Assembly (NCBI RefSeq): GCF_965200405.1
Contig: NZ_OZ241356.1
Coordinates: 372,001-436,000 of the forward strand
DNA: 64,000 nt
Source of the DNA: Glacieibacterium sp965200405
GTDB lineage: Bacteria; Pseudomonadota; Alphaproteobacteria; Sphingomonadales; Sphingomonadaceae
Direction: 5' to 3'
The notes under the pieces are model-generated. The model searched no databases, was not told where the DNA came from, and saw only the letters and a list, made by a program, of their open reading frames with translations. Positions 55,636 to 63,923 of the stretch are shown in pieces (the stretch's first letter is position 1; every line of letters begins with the position of its first letter). Position numbers and translations under genes: made by a program.

Positions 55636-56330
55636 CTGATCCGCCCGACGCACAATCGAAACGGGACGTGCCAGCGGATCTCGACGGCGTTCCGGTCGAT
55701 GCCCGCCTCGGCCACCAGCCGCTGCCAGTCCGCCCGGCGGAAGCTGCGCGCGACGGAGATCGGCCCGTCATGGCGGACGAACGGATGCCAGCGTGCCACC
55801 CACGACAACAGGCGAAAGCCCCAATAGGCCAGCCAGTGCCGGTGCAGGTCGCTGACGAACCAGCCGCGAACCGCCGTCGCCTCCAGCCAGCGCAGGAACT
55901 GCACGACCTCGGCATCGGCCATGTGATGCGTGACCTGGGCGCAGACGATGAAATCGGGGCGTGGACCGGCCATCTCGAAGGCGTCGCCGGTCAGGTAGCG
56001 GATACCGAGCCCGGGCGGCGTCACCGCCATCGCTGCGGCCTCGCTGCGCGGGTTGATGTCGATGCCGGTCAGCGCCGCGGCCTTGCCCTTGCGCCGGGCC
56101 CAGACCGCGACGGCGCGCAGCATGTCACCGTCGCCGTAGCCGACATCGAGGAGGCTGAAGCGCTCCGATCGCTCGGTCGCTGCCGCCAGCCAGCGCAATG
56201 TCGGCAGCCGGGTCAGAGTTACCGTGTTGACCTGCGCCAGGTCGTGGACGCAGGCCGCATAGGTCTCGGGCGACACGTCCTCGCCGTCCATCCACTCGGT
56301 CTCGGGCGAGCGGCTGGCGAAGGACCTCAT
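55632..56330 (-). CDS. Class I SAM-dependent methyltransferase
   Basis: 232 residues. The SAM-binding glycine loop is FSLLDVGYGDGDMLRAVAVW, followed by acidic TGIDINPRSEAAAMA and PDFIVCAQVTHHMAD. It is encoded 2 bp after the type III PKS stop and overlaps the flavoprotein start by four bases. This trio (PKS, methyltransferase, monooxygenase) is widespread in proteobacteria, and the methyltransferase is expected to methylate the polyketide product; the acceptor position is unknown. Soluble, no signal peptide. Confidence 0.9.
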   Translation of the reverse strand: MRSFASRSPETEWMDGEDVSPETYAACVHDLAQVNTVTLTRLPTLRWLAAATERSERFSLLDVGYGDGDMLRAVAVWARRKGKAAALTGIDINPRSEAAAMAVTPPGLGIRYLTGDAFEMAGPRPDFIVCAQVTHHMADAEVVQFLRWLEATAVRGWFVSDLHRHWLAYWGFRLLSWVARWHPFVRHDGPISVARSFRRADWQRLVAEAGIDRNAVEIRWHVPFRLCVGRIR

Positions 56331-56332
56331 CC

Positions 56333-57430
56333 TCAGCCGACCGCGCGAAAGCGGAAGCTCTCCGCCGCCAGCCCCGGCCCGAAGGCGACGCCGAAGCCTT
56401 CGCTGGCGCGCGCTACGGTCTCGCCGATCTGCCCCATGATCCGCTCCAGCACGAACATGATCGTCGCCGAGCTCATGTTGCCATAGTCGTGCAGGACGCC
56501 GCGCGACCAGCGCAGCTTGTCCGACGCCAGCTCGAAACCGGTCTCGACCGCGTCGAGGATGGTCCGCCCGCCGCCGTGGACCGCCCAGATGTCATAGTCT
56601 GCCGCCCGCAGCCCGCGCAGCAGGCCACGATCGTCGTTGCGCTCGTTCTCGTATTTCAGCGCACGCCCGATGCGGCCCGGCACCTCGCCCGACAGATGCA
56701 TGTCGAAGCCCTGGTCGCCGATGCGCCAGGTGATCGCCTCGCCCGAATCCTCGATGGTGGCAGCGCGGAAGTCCTTGAGCGCGATGCCGGTCTCGTCGGC
56801 GGTGACCAGCGTTGCCGCGCAGCCGTCGCCGAACAACAGCATCGACAACAGCCGCTCGAGGTCGGCGGTCTGCTGGAAGTGCAGCGTGCACAACTCGAGA
56901 TTGACGACCAGGACGCGCGACGCCGGCTCCGACCGGACGATGTGATGTGCGACCTTCAACGCGTTGACCGCGGCGTAGCAGCCCATGAAGCCGACCACCG
57001 TGCGCTCGACGCCGGGGTCGAGCCCCGCGAGCTTGACGATCAGCTGGTCGATGCCGGGTGCGATGAAGCCGGTGCACGAGGCGACGACGAGGTGGGTAAT
57101 CTTGCTGCGCTCGTCGTCGATGCCGAGCGCGTCGATCGCCGCCATCGCCAGTCCGGGCGCGGTCGCCTCGAAACGCGCCATGCGGGCCGCGGTGGAGGGG
57201 AATTCGCCTGGTGTGTAAAATCCCTCGGTGTCGGCATAGAAGCTGTCGGGGTTCGCCACCGGCTCGAAGAACGAATAGCGGTGCGCGATGTCGGAGCGCC
57301 CGACCATGCGCTTGAAGATCAGGCTGTCGCGGCGCTCGGTGATGAAATTGCCGACGAACCGCACGAACGCGTCATGGACGTCGTGACCTGGCACCGCGGT
57401 GCCGATGCGGTTGATGTGCGCGACCGTCAA
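56333..57430 (-). CDS. Type III polyketide synthase (chalcone-synthase-like)
   Basis: 365 residues from TTG 57430 (AGGAG seven bases upstream; TTG 57451 is the longer option). Thiolase-fold catalytic triad by position: Cys151 in VVGFMGCYAA, His285 in WAVHGGGRTI and Asn318 in DYGNMSSATIMF, all present. The family makes alkylpyrones, resorcinols or pyrones from acyl-CoA starters and malonyl-CoA, with no acyl carrier protein. The product cannot be predicted from the active-site cavity here. First gene of an operon with a methyltransferase and a monooxygenase. Confidence 0.93.
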   Translation of the reverse strand: MTVAHINRIGTAVPGHDVHDAFVRFVGNFITERRDSLIFKRMVGRSDIAHRYSFFEPVANPDSFYADTEGFYTPGEFPSTAARMARFEATAPGLAMAAIDALGIDDERSKITHLVVASCTGFIAPGIDQLIVKLAGLDPGVERTVVGFMGCYAAVNALKVAHHIVRSEPASRVLVVNLELCTLHFQQTADLERLLSMLLFGDGCAATLVTADETGIALKDFRAATIEDSGEAITWRIGDQGFDMHLSGEVPGRIGRALKYENERNDDRGLLRGLRAADYDIWAVHGGGRTILDAVETGFELASDKLRWSRGVLHDYGNMSSATIMFVLERIMGQIGETVARASEGFGVAFGPGLAAESFRFRAVG

Positions 57431-57547
57431 AGCCTGTCTCCTGCCCCCCAAGAGCGAACTCGCACACTAGGCACGACACGCACCACCCGACATCATCCAA
57501 AGTAACGGGTGTGGCAATGCGTGCGCCCTTGCTTCACCATTGCGGCC

Positions 57548-58420
57548 ATGAACGACCGCTTTACCGACGTGCCGGGGCTGGTGGTGGGCCATGCGGAGGA
57601 CAGGACGGCGCGCACCGGCGTGACCGTGGTGCGGCCCGATGCGCCGATGATCATGGGCGTCGATGTCCGTGGCGGCGCGCCGGGGACGCGCGAAACCGAT
57701 GCGCTGGCCCCGGACACGCTGGTCGAGCGGGTCCATGCGCTGGTCCTGAGCGGTGGTTCGGTGTTCGGACTGGCGGCGGCCGACGCAGTGGCAGTGGCGC
57801 TGTCGAAGCGCGGCATCGGCTTGGAGGCAGGGCCGCTGCGGGTGCCGGTGGTGCCGGCGGCGATCCTGTTCGACCTGGCGAACGGCGGCGACAAGAGCTG
57901 GGATAAGCCGCCGTACCGGGCGCTGGCCTTGGCGGCGCTCGATGCCCGTGACGATGTTTCCGGTGCGGTCGGTGCCGGCTTCGGCGCGGTTGCGGGCAGT
58001 CGGCCGGGCGGCATCGGCAGTGCCTCGACGACGCATGCCGGGTACACGGTCGGCGCGCTGATCGCGGTCAACAGCTTCGGCGAGGTCCATGCCGGCGAGC
58101 CACCGTCGGGCGAGGTGCCGCTGCCCAAGCTGAACCGGGCGCGCGGTCTGGCGGGGCGCGAGAACACCACGATCGGCGCGGTCGCGACCGATGCGCCGCT
58201 GACCCGGTCGCAGGCAACACGGCTGGCGGCGATGGCGCACGACGGATTGGCGCGCTGCATCCGCCCGATCCACACGATGTTCGACGGCGACTGCCTGTTC
58301 GCGATCTCGACCGCGCCGCCCGGCACCGCACCGGTCGATGCGGTCATGCTTTCGATCCTCGGCACGCTGGCCGCCGACATGGTGGCGCTGGCGGTCAGGC
58401 GGGCGGTGTTCGGCGGTTAG
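57548..58420 (+). CDS. P1 (DmpA/NylC-like) family peptidase
   Basis: 290 residues from ATG 57548. Family sequence NDRFTDVPGLVVGHAEDRTARTGVTVV, LVLSGGSVFGLAAADAVAVAL and GGIGSASTTHAGYTVGALIAVNSFGEV. P1 enzymes self-cleave before a Ser or Thr that becomes the N-terminal nucleophile of the beta subunit; the cleavage site is probably in or near the TTHAGYTVGALIAVN block, but I cannot fix the residue. Substrates include N-terminal amino acids or amide oligomers. Divergent from the polyketide operon with about 120 bp between; the 3' end overlaps the lipoprotein gene stop by four bases. Confidence 0.85.
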   Translation: MNDRFTDVPGLVVGHAEDRTARTGVTVVRPDAPMIMGVDVRGGAPGTRETDALAPDTLVERVHALVLSGGSVFGLAAADAVAVALSKRGIGLEAGPLRVPVVPAAILFDLANGGDKSWDKPPYRALALAALDARDDVSGAVGAGFGAVAGSRPGGIGSASTTHAGYTVGALIAVNSFGEVHAGEPPSGEVPLPKLNRARGLAGRENTTIGAVATDAPLTRSQATRLAAMAHDGLARCIRPIHTMFDGDCLFAISTAPPGTAPVDAVMLSILGTLAADMVALAVRRAVFGG

Positions 58421-58917
58421 CGCCGGGCGGCGGCGAAGCCCTTGGCCTGTTCGGCCCGCAACGCCTCGATCCGGTCGATCGCCTTGCCGGTCCGCGCCAG
58501 CAGCGCCGGATCGGCACCGCGCCGCGCCAGGTCACCGGCCAGCGCGTTGAGGCGCTCGCGCAGGTCGCCCGCCTGCCCGCCGAGTCGCTCGAGCCGTGTC
58601 GCCTCGACCTCGGCCGCTGCCGCATCGTCGCCTGTCCGTGCCGCACCGCGCTTGGCGACCGCGGCTGCCGTCGTCGCCAGCTGGGTCTTCAGCCGCGCCT
58701 CGTAGCTGGTGATGTCGCGCTCGATGCTCGACAGCCGCGCCGACGCATCGCCGGTATCGGCCGGCGCTGCTGCAGACGCAGCTACCGCCGGCGGCGCGGC
58801 CGGCCTGGGCACCAAAGGCGCCGCTTCGCCGGGTCGCCGAGCCAGGCTGGGCCACGGCCCCGCAGTGGTCGGCGCGCAGGCGCTGAGGAGCAGGACGAGG
58901 AGGATTGAGCGGGTCAT
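58417..58917 (-). CDS. Predicted lipoprotein with coiled-coil C-terminus
   Basis: 166 residues. The N-terminus MTRSILLVLLLSACAPTT has a lipobox (L-L-S-A-C), so processing by signal peptidase II and lipid anchoring are expected. A Pro/Ala-rich linker follows, then a helical, probably coiled-coil domain (ARLSSIERDITSYEARLKTQLAT ... RLERLGGQAGDLRERLNALAGDLARRG). No family recognised. It lies convergent to the P1 peptidase and upstream, in the opposite direction, of tRNA-Arg. Confidence 0.7.
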   Translation of the reverse strand: MTRSILLVLLLSACAPTTAGPWPSLARRPGEAAPLVPRPAAPPAVAASAAAPADTGDASARLSSIERDITSYEARLKTQLATTAAAVAKRGAARTGDDAAAAEVEATRLERLGGQAGDLRERLNALAGDLARRGADPALLARTGKAIDRIEALRAEQAKGFAAARR

Positions 58918-59004
58918 ATCCCGTCAAGCTCCTAATCTTCGCACCCAAACCCCGCAAGCGGGGTTGCGCCCCCCGCCGACAGCGGCTAATGCCCCAACTC
59001 CCAA

Positions 59005-59081
59005 GCGCCCGTAGCTCAGCTGGATAGAGCATCAGACTACGAATCTGAGGGTCGGACGTTCGAATCGTTCCGGGCGCACCA
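59005..59081 (+). tRNA. tRNA-Arg (anticodon ACG)
   Basis: A 77-base cloverleaf with acceptor stem GCGCCCG/CGGGCGC, discriminator A and an encoded CCA end. D-arm TAGCTCAGCTGGATAGAGCA, anticodon stem TCAGA/TCTGA with loop CTACGAA (anticodon ACG at 59039-59041, reading CGU and, after inosine modification, CGC/CGA), and TTCGAATC in the T-loop. ATTTTT follows, a possible end signal. No integrase or duplicated att-like segment is visible beside it. Confidence 0.97.
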
Positions 59082-59198
59082 TTTTTCCAGACTATGTCGA
59101 GACCGTGAGACAAACCTCCTCGGAGGACCCGTTCCGCGACGGTCCTTGCTCAGCCTCGACGCCGATGGTCGATCAAGCCTTGGTGGTGATGCTGCGCT

Positions 59199-59768
59199 TC
59201 AGGCTGTGAGGTGCTGGAACAGGATCGAGGCGCCGATGGCGATCAGCACCAGCCCGCCGAGTATGCCGGCGTAGCGTCCAAGGTACGGCCCCATGTGCTT
59301 GCCGAGCATCACGCCACTGGTCGCAACCACCGTCGTGACCCCGCCGATCACGAGGCATGCCACCCATACATTGACGTCCATCAGCGCCAGCGAGATGCCG
59401 ACCGCCGCCGCATCGATGCTCGTGGCGATGGCGGTGGTCGCCAGGCGCCAGTAATTGGTCTCGTTGCCCGGTTCGGAGGCCGGTGCATCATGGTTCAGGA
59501 TCGCTTCGCGGATCATGTACGAGCCGACTGCAAACAACAGGCCGAACGCGACCCAATGGTCGTAGTCGGCAATCAGGCCGTTGAGCATGTATCCAAGAAA
59601 ATAGCCGATTGCCGGCGTGACCGCTTCGAAGAACCCGAAGACCAGGCCAACCCGCAGCGCGTCTCGCCACCGACCCTTTTGTTCGACGGCCCCCTTGCCG
59701 AGCGACGCCGCAAAGGCATCGACCGACAAACTTGCGCCCAAGGCGCCAAGCGTCGGAATACCAGCCAT
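59199..59768 (-). CDS. mntP: Manganese efflux pump MntP
   Basis: 189 residues from ATG 59768, chosen for GGAG about 9 bases upstream, the family length, and the riboswitch that occupies the upstream part; the frame runs open to 59879. Six hydrophobic segments, with the family's conserved acidic motif ALGASLSVDAFAASLGKG in helix 1 and ATSIDAAAVGISLALMDV in the second repeat. MntP exports Mn2+ and prevents manganese toxicity. The 5' leader carries a yybP-ykoY riboswitch, so Mn2+-induced expression is expected. Confidence 0.93.
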   Translation of the reverse strand: MAGIPTLGALGASLSVDAFAASLGKGAVEQKGRWRDALRVGLVFGFFEAVTPAIGYFLGYMLNGLIADYDHWVAFGLLFAVGSYMIREAILNHDAPASEPGNETNYWRLATTAIATSIDAAAVGISLALMDVNVWVACLVIGGVTTVVATSGVMLGKHMGPYLGRYAGILGGLVLIAIGASILFQHLTA

Positions 59769-59805
59769 TTCGTAATTCTCCGGACCGAGCAACCAATCGA
59801 CGCAC

Positions 59806-59831
59806 GTATCCCCGGCCACATGGTGGGATAC
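59806..59831 (-). promoter_or_regulatory. Expression-platform hairpin in the mntP leader
   Basis: A 7-bp perfect stem GTATCCC / GGGATAC between the aptamer (59891-59948) and the mntP ribosome binding site (GGAG at 59778-59781). There is no T-run after it, so control is more likely through translation access than termination. Confidence 0.45.
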
Positions 59832-59890
59832 GACGTCGTTGGTCTTGCCGGGCAAACTCTCGTTCGCTGCCATCGCCACAATCCCGAAGG

Positions 59891-59948
59891 ATCAAGCATG
59901 TTGACGATGGCCCCGCCAAGAAAGCGGGTGGCTACTCCCCAATTCGAT
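59891..59948 (-). promoter_or_regulatory. yybP-ykoY manganese riboswitch aptamer
   Basis: On the minus strand the leader reads ATCGA, then GGGGAGTAGCC (the L1 hallmark), a CCCGC/GCGGG hairpin, CGTCAACATGC (the L3 hallmark) and TTGAT, which pairs with ATCGA to close P1. The order of paired and conserved elements is that of the Mn2+-sensing yybP-ykoY aptamer, here compact at about 58 nt. It stands 123 bp upstream of the mntP ATG. Switching on by Mn2+ is known for the class; the mechanism here is inferred. Confidence 0.85.
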
Positions 59949-60323
59949 GCCGCGACTTAATCGATCGGGACGGCCCGAGCAAGCTGGCTGAGCTGCGAAG
60001 GGTCGGGAACGGCAAAGGAAATCGGTCCGACACACCCGCATCGCATGTCGACGCAGTGCGGCGCGAGACGATGCTCGACGGGCTGTCGTCCACCCCGCTG
60101 AGTGAGACGACCATGTATACGACGCGGATATGCGCTCGGCTCGGCGGTAACGCGTGATGGGTTTAGCTACGCCGAGTATCGAACTGTGTGTGCTTTTTCT
60201 CACGATGAAAATCTAATTGATCAGCACTCAAGAAAGCGATTGCGAAAATTATGTATACATATGACGTTTTCGTCGTAGCCCAGCGCAATGCAGGCCTGCA
60301 GGTGCAAACCCGGGAGTAGCAGG
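59949..60323. other. Intergenic region between the mntP leader and a TBDR gene
   Basis: About 375 bp with no convincing gene. It should contain the mntP promoter and that of the plus-strand TBDR. Besides the palindrome at 60250-60261 it contains a related imperfect ATGTATACGA at 60113-60122. Confidence 0.6.
60250..60261. promoter_or_regulatory. 12-bp palindrome TATGTATACATA
   Basis: Perfectly symmetric, 63 bp before the ATG of the TBDR at 60324. The 10-base core ATGTATACAT recurs exactly at 63856-63865 before the HMG-CoA lyase gene, suggesting one repressor controls both. Confidence 0.55.
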
Positions 60324-62795
60324 ATGGTCGATCGGCTTAAGATGTTCGGGAATGTCTCGGCCAGAGCGCTTGCCGTGATGCTGGCCGGACCGGTCTGGGC
60401 GCAAACCGTCGACGTCGCGCCGCCTGCGCCGGGAGAAGATGCCGAGATCGTCGTAACTGCCCGCCGCGGTGAGGAAAAGCTGAGCAATGTGCCGGCATCC
60501 ATATCGGTGCTGACCGCCGGCACGTTGAAGCAAGCGGGCGTCGTCACCACCGAACAGATCATCGCCCTGACCCCGGGCGTCACCATCGTTTCGAATCGCT
60601 CGCAGGTCGGCGACGCGCAGATCAATATTCGCGGCATCAATGGCGCGCGCGATGCAGAGAACAGCGTTGCACTGGTCGTCGACGGGATCCTGAAGACCAA
60701 CACCGCTGCGCTCAATTCCTATCAGGGCGAATTGCAGCAGGTCGAAGTTCTGAAGGGACCGCAGGGCGCTTACTACGGCCGCAACGCCGCGGCGGGCGCC
60801 ATCGTGATGACGACGAAGCGGCCAGGCGATACGCTGGAGATCATCGGCAAGGGATCATACGGCAACCGCAACAGCGAGAACGTCCAGGGTTCGATCAGCG
60901 GCCCGCTGACCGACAAGATCGGCGCGGTCCTGTTCGGTAACTTCCGCCATACCGACGGCTTCTACACGAATACCGGGCCGAACCCCGATGCGCAGGGCCA
61001 TACGGTCGACAGCTACCGCGGCTGGAATATCGGCGGGCGGATGATCTTCAATCCCAGCGACCGGCTCGAGCTCGATGCCAAGGCGCGCTACGGCAAGGTC
61101 AAGTCGGGCGCCCTCGCCTATGACGTGGTGTTCTCGCTGCCGGGCTTCGCGGCAGCGCTGGGCAATCCGCTGTTCAACGAGGACGTCAACGATCACAAGA
61201 AGTTCACCTACAATCGCAATGTCGCCGGCCGTGACTGGCAGCGCACCGTCGAGGGCTCTCTCAAGGCGACCTACGACCTCGAATTCGCGACGCTGACCGC
61301 CTGGGCCTCATATTCCGACATCAACGAAGACTTTGTCTCGGACGCCGCCACCGCGTCGTTCGGACGGTTCAATGCCACCGCAGCCTGCCAGGCCTCGGTC
61401 GCGACGCTGTTCGCTGCGGGCGTCACCCTGCCGCCTCCCCAGGCCTTGGGCCCGACGCCGGGAGCATCGCTGTTCGGGCCGTTCGGGCCAACGACCTGCG
61501 ACGGCTACCAATACACCGTCCGCGACCAGCGCGACATCAGCGCCGAGGTCCGGCTGGCATCGTCGGGCGACGGGCCGGTGAAATGGTCGGCCGGTGGCTA
61601 TTACCTGCATATCGACCGGCACTACGGCACGGCGATCAACCAGGACGACGGCACCGGCGTGACGCGCAGCCTGTACAATGCGCCGGGCACCCCGAACCAG
61701 ACATCGCAGGATCTCGACGACGGGTTCAAGACCAATGTCATCGCGGGCTTCGGTTCGCTCGACTACAAGCCGGTCGATGCGCTCAGCCTGTCGGCAGCGC
61801 TGCGCTACGACCGCGAGCAGCGCCGCGTCGAACCGCGCTCGCCCCAGGCAACCGATCCGGTCACCGGCCAGTCGATCAATCCCGGCTATGCCTTTGGCGC
61901 AATCGTCGCCAAGTCCAAGACCTATTCGCAGCTGCAGCCGAAGCTCTCGATCGCTTACGAGGCCGCCCAGAACCTCCACCTTTACGCCGATTGGGGTATC
62001 GGATTCAAAGCCGGTGGCTTCAACAGCCAGGGCAGCGCGACGATCATCGACCAGAACCTCAACATCCCGCTCGGCGCCGACATCCTCATAAACGACGACT
62101 ACAAGAAGGAACGCTCGAGCGCCTGGGAGGCCGGCTTCAAGGCGCGCCTGCTCGACGGTGCACTCTTGGTCAACGGCGCCGCCTACACGACGACGGTCAA
62201 GGACATGCAGTTCTTCGAGTTCTTCACCGGGACGTTCGGCGTCCTGCGCACGGTGTCCAACATCGACAAGGTTCGCCTGACGGGCGTCGAAGGTGACTTG
62301 AACTATCGCGTGATGACGGGCTGGACCGTCTTTGCTGCAGGCAATTACGTCGACAGCAAGATCAAGAAGAACAGCTCGCGACCCAATACCGTCGGCAACG
62401 AGTCGCCGTACACGGCAAAATACACGCTGAACTTCGGCACCCAGCTGTTGCTGCCGGTTAACGACACCTACTCCGCAACCTTCCGTGCCGACTATCGCAT
62501 CACCGGGCCGACCTGGTTCCACACCATCCAGGCTCAGACCGTGCGCGGCCTTTTCGACCTGAGCTTCCCGGGCCTCGGCACGGGCGACTTCAGCCAGTCG
62601 CGGCGCGACAGCTACGGGCTGCTCAACCTGCGCCTCGGCGTGCAGGCGAAGAACTGGTCGCTGACCGCCTTTTCGGAAAATGCGCTCAACAAGCGCTTCA
62701 TCGCCGAGGTCATTCCCTCGCCCGAGTTCGGCGGCGAGTTCCTGGCTCCCGGCGACCGGCGGACCGTCGGCCTCGAACTTGCCGTCAACTTCTGA
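60324..62795 (+). CDS. TonB-dependent outer-membrane receptor
   Basis: 823 residues from ATG 60324 (GGGAG upstream; the frame is open to 60288). A signal peptide ends at VWAQ; EIVVTARRGEEKLSNVPASISVLT is the TonB-box/plug start and LKGPQGAYYGRNAAAGAIVMTTKRPG the plug core, where the usual GTLFGRN is GAYYGRN. The barrel ends VGLELAVNF with a C-terminal Phe. A nitrilase gene follows after only 12 bp, so both are probably on one transcript, an unusual pairing that suggests import of a substrate later hydrolysed by the nitrilase. Confidence 0.93.
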   Translation: MVDRLKMFGNVSARALAVMLAGPVWAQTVDVAPPAPGEDAEIVVTARRGEEKLSNVPASISVLTAGTLKQAGVVTTEQIIALTPGVTIVSNRSQVGDAQINIRGINGARDAENSVALVVDGILKTNTAALNSYQGELQQVEVLKGPQGAYYGRNAAAGAIVMTTKRPGDTLEIIGKGSYGNRNSENVQGSISGPLTDKIGAVLFGNFRHTDGFYTNTGPNPDAQGHTVDSYRGWNIGGRMIFNPSDRLELDAKARYGKVKSGALAYDVVFSLPGFAAALGNPLFNEDVNDHKKFTYNRNVAGRDWQRTVEGSLKATYDLEFATLTAWASYSDINEDFVSDAATASFGRFNATAACQASVATLFAAGVTLPPPQALGPTPGASLFGPFGPTTCDGYQYTVRDQRDISAEVRLASSGDGPVKWSAGGYYLHIDRHYGTAINQDDGTGVTRSLYNAPGTPNQTSQDLDDGFKTNVIAGFGSLDYKPVDALSLSAALRYDREQRRVEPRSPQATDPVTGQSINPGYAFGAIVAKSKTYSQLQPKLSIAYEAAQNLHLYADWGIGFKAGGFNSQGSATIIDQNLNIPLGADILINDDYKKERSSAWEAGFKARLLDGALLVNGAAYTTTVKDMQFFEFFTGTFGVLRTVSNIDKVRLTGVEGDLNYRVMTGWTVFAAGNYVDSKIKKNSSRPNTVGNESPYTAKYTLNFGTQLLLPVNDTYSATFRADYRITGPTWFHTIQAQTVRGLFDLSFPGLGTGDFSQSRRDSYGLLNLRLGVQAKNWSLTAFSENALNKRFIAEVIPSPEFGGEFLAPGDRRTVGLELAVNF

Positions 62796-62807
62796 TCGGA
62801 TGATATC

Positions 62808-63782
62808 TTGAGCCGACCGATGAAAATCGCCGCTGCGCATGTCGCGCCAGTCTATATGAACCCCCTCGCGAGCGCGGAAAAAGCCGCAAGCTGGATCACT
62901 CGCGCCGGCGGGGAGGGCATCGACCTCGTCGTCTTCCCGGAGGTCTTCATTCCGGGTTTTCCCTACTGGATCAACGCATTCGCACCGCTTGCTCAGCTCG
63001 CCGCCAACGAGCGCTACCAGGATTGCTCGGTCGAGGTTGCCGGGCCGGAAATAGCGATCGTGCAGGCAGCGGCGCGGGCGGCGAACGTCGCGGTGGTGAT
63101 CGGGATCAGCGAGCGCAGCCCCGGTGGGCGGAGTTGCTACAACACCTCGGTGGTGATCGACCGCGACGGCGCGCTGCTCGGCCATCACCGCAAGCTCAAG
63201 CCGACACTCGCCGAGCGCATGATCTGGGGCGATGGCGATGGCTCGACGCTATCGGTGTTCCAGACGGCTGTCGGTCGCGTCGGCGCGCTGGCCTGCTGGG
63301 AGCACACGATGAACCTCGCCCGGCAAGCCCTGGCAGAGCAGAACATCGAGATCCACGCCGGACTTTGGCCAGGCCTGTCGACGATCGCGGGCTTCGAGGA
63401 GGTTGCCGACATCCAGATCGAGGCGATGATGCGAAATCACGCCCTGACCGCTCAATGTTTCGTTGCCTGCGCCTCCAGCCCGGTTACGGCGGAGATCATG
63501 GACTGGATCGCTCGCGAAATCGGTCCGACCGACATGCTCGGCGTCGGCGGCGGCTGGACGGCGATCATCCATCCGTTCGCGATGACGCTCGCCGGCCCGG
63601 TGTCGGGCCTCGAGGAGCAGCTGGTAGCGGCCGAGATCGATCTCGACGCGCGCCACGGCGTGAAATTCTGGGTCGATGGCACCGGACACTATTCGCGCCC
63701 CGACGTGTTGTCGCTCAACTTCGACCGCACCCCGCGTCGGACGATGTACGAAACGAGCTTCAGTCCGGTTACGGACAAATGA
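62808..63782 (+). CDS. Nitrilase (carbon-nitrogen hydrolase)
   Basis: 324 residues from TTG 62808 (ATG 62820 is the alternative; weak GGATGATA upstream). Catalytic Glu45 in VVFPEVFIPGFPYW, Lys near 129 in HHRKLKPT, and nucleophile Cys163 in ALACWEHTM. The CWEH form and PEVFIPGFPYW place it with aliphatic-nitrilase/cyanide-hydratase-like members rather than the amidase branches. It hydrolyses a nitrile to acid and ammonia; the substrate is unknown. It follows the TBDR by 12 bp and precedes an HMG-CoA lyase gene by 141 bp. Confidence 0.9.
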   Translation: MSRPMKIAAAHVAPVYMNPLASAEKAASWITRAGGEGIDLVVFPEVFIPGFPYWINAFAPLAQLAANERYQDCSVEVAGPEIAIVQAAARAANVAVVIGISERSPGGRSCYNTSVVIDRDGALLGHHRKLKPTLAERMIWGDGDGSTLSVFQTAVGRVGALACWEHTMNLARQALAEQNIEIHAGLWPGLSTIAGFEEVADIQIEAMMRNHALTAQCFVACASSPVTAEIMDWIAREIGPTDMLGVGGGWTAIIHPFAMTLAGPVSGLEEQLVAAEIDLDARHGVKFWVDGTGHYSRPDVLSLNFDRTPRRTMYETSFSPVTDK

Positions 63783-63854
63783 GTATACATTCTTCGGTAT
63801 AGTCTGAGGACAGTCGACCGATTACCGGCCGAACTGCAAACAATGTGATTGATT

Positions 63855-63866
63855 TATGTATACATT
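63855..63866. promoter_or_regulatory. Palindrome TTATGTATACATTG region before the HMG-CoA lyase gene
   Basis: The perfect 10-base palindrome ATGTATACAT (63856-63865) is identical to the core at 60250-60261 and lies 58 bp before the HMG-CoA lyase ATG. GTATAC also occurs at 63783, just at the nitrilase stop. Confidence 0.55.
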
Positions 63867-63923
63867 GTGCTTGCATGTGCCCGAAGCCGCGGCTACCCCT
63901 GATGGTATCATGGCAGTCGATAA

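Noticed and set aside
54531..55653. Frameshift as the cause of the split flavoprotein
   Set aside because: Both parts are in the same frame (distance divisible by three), and sequence is continuous across the site, so it is a single stop codon and not a frameshift.
59005..59081. tRNA-Arg as an integration site of a mobile island
   Set aside because: No integrase, no repeat of the tRNA 3' end and no change in gene type are visible next to it.
59769..59879. N-terminal extension of MntP by 37 residues
   Set aside because: It is the riboswitch expression platform; the family length and ribosome binding site support ATG 59768.
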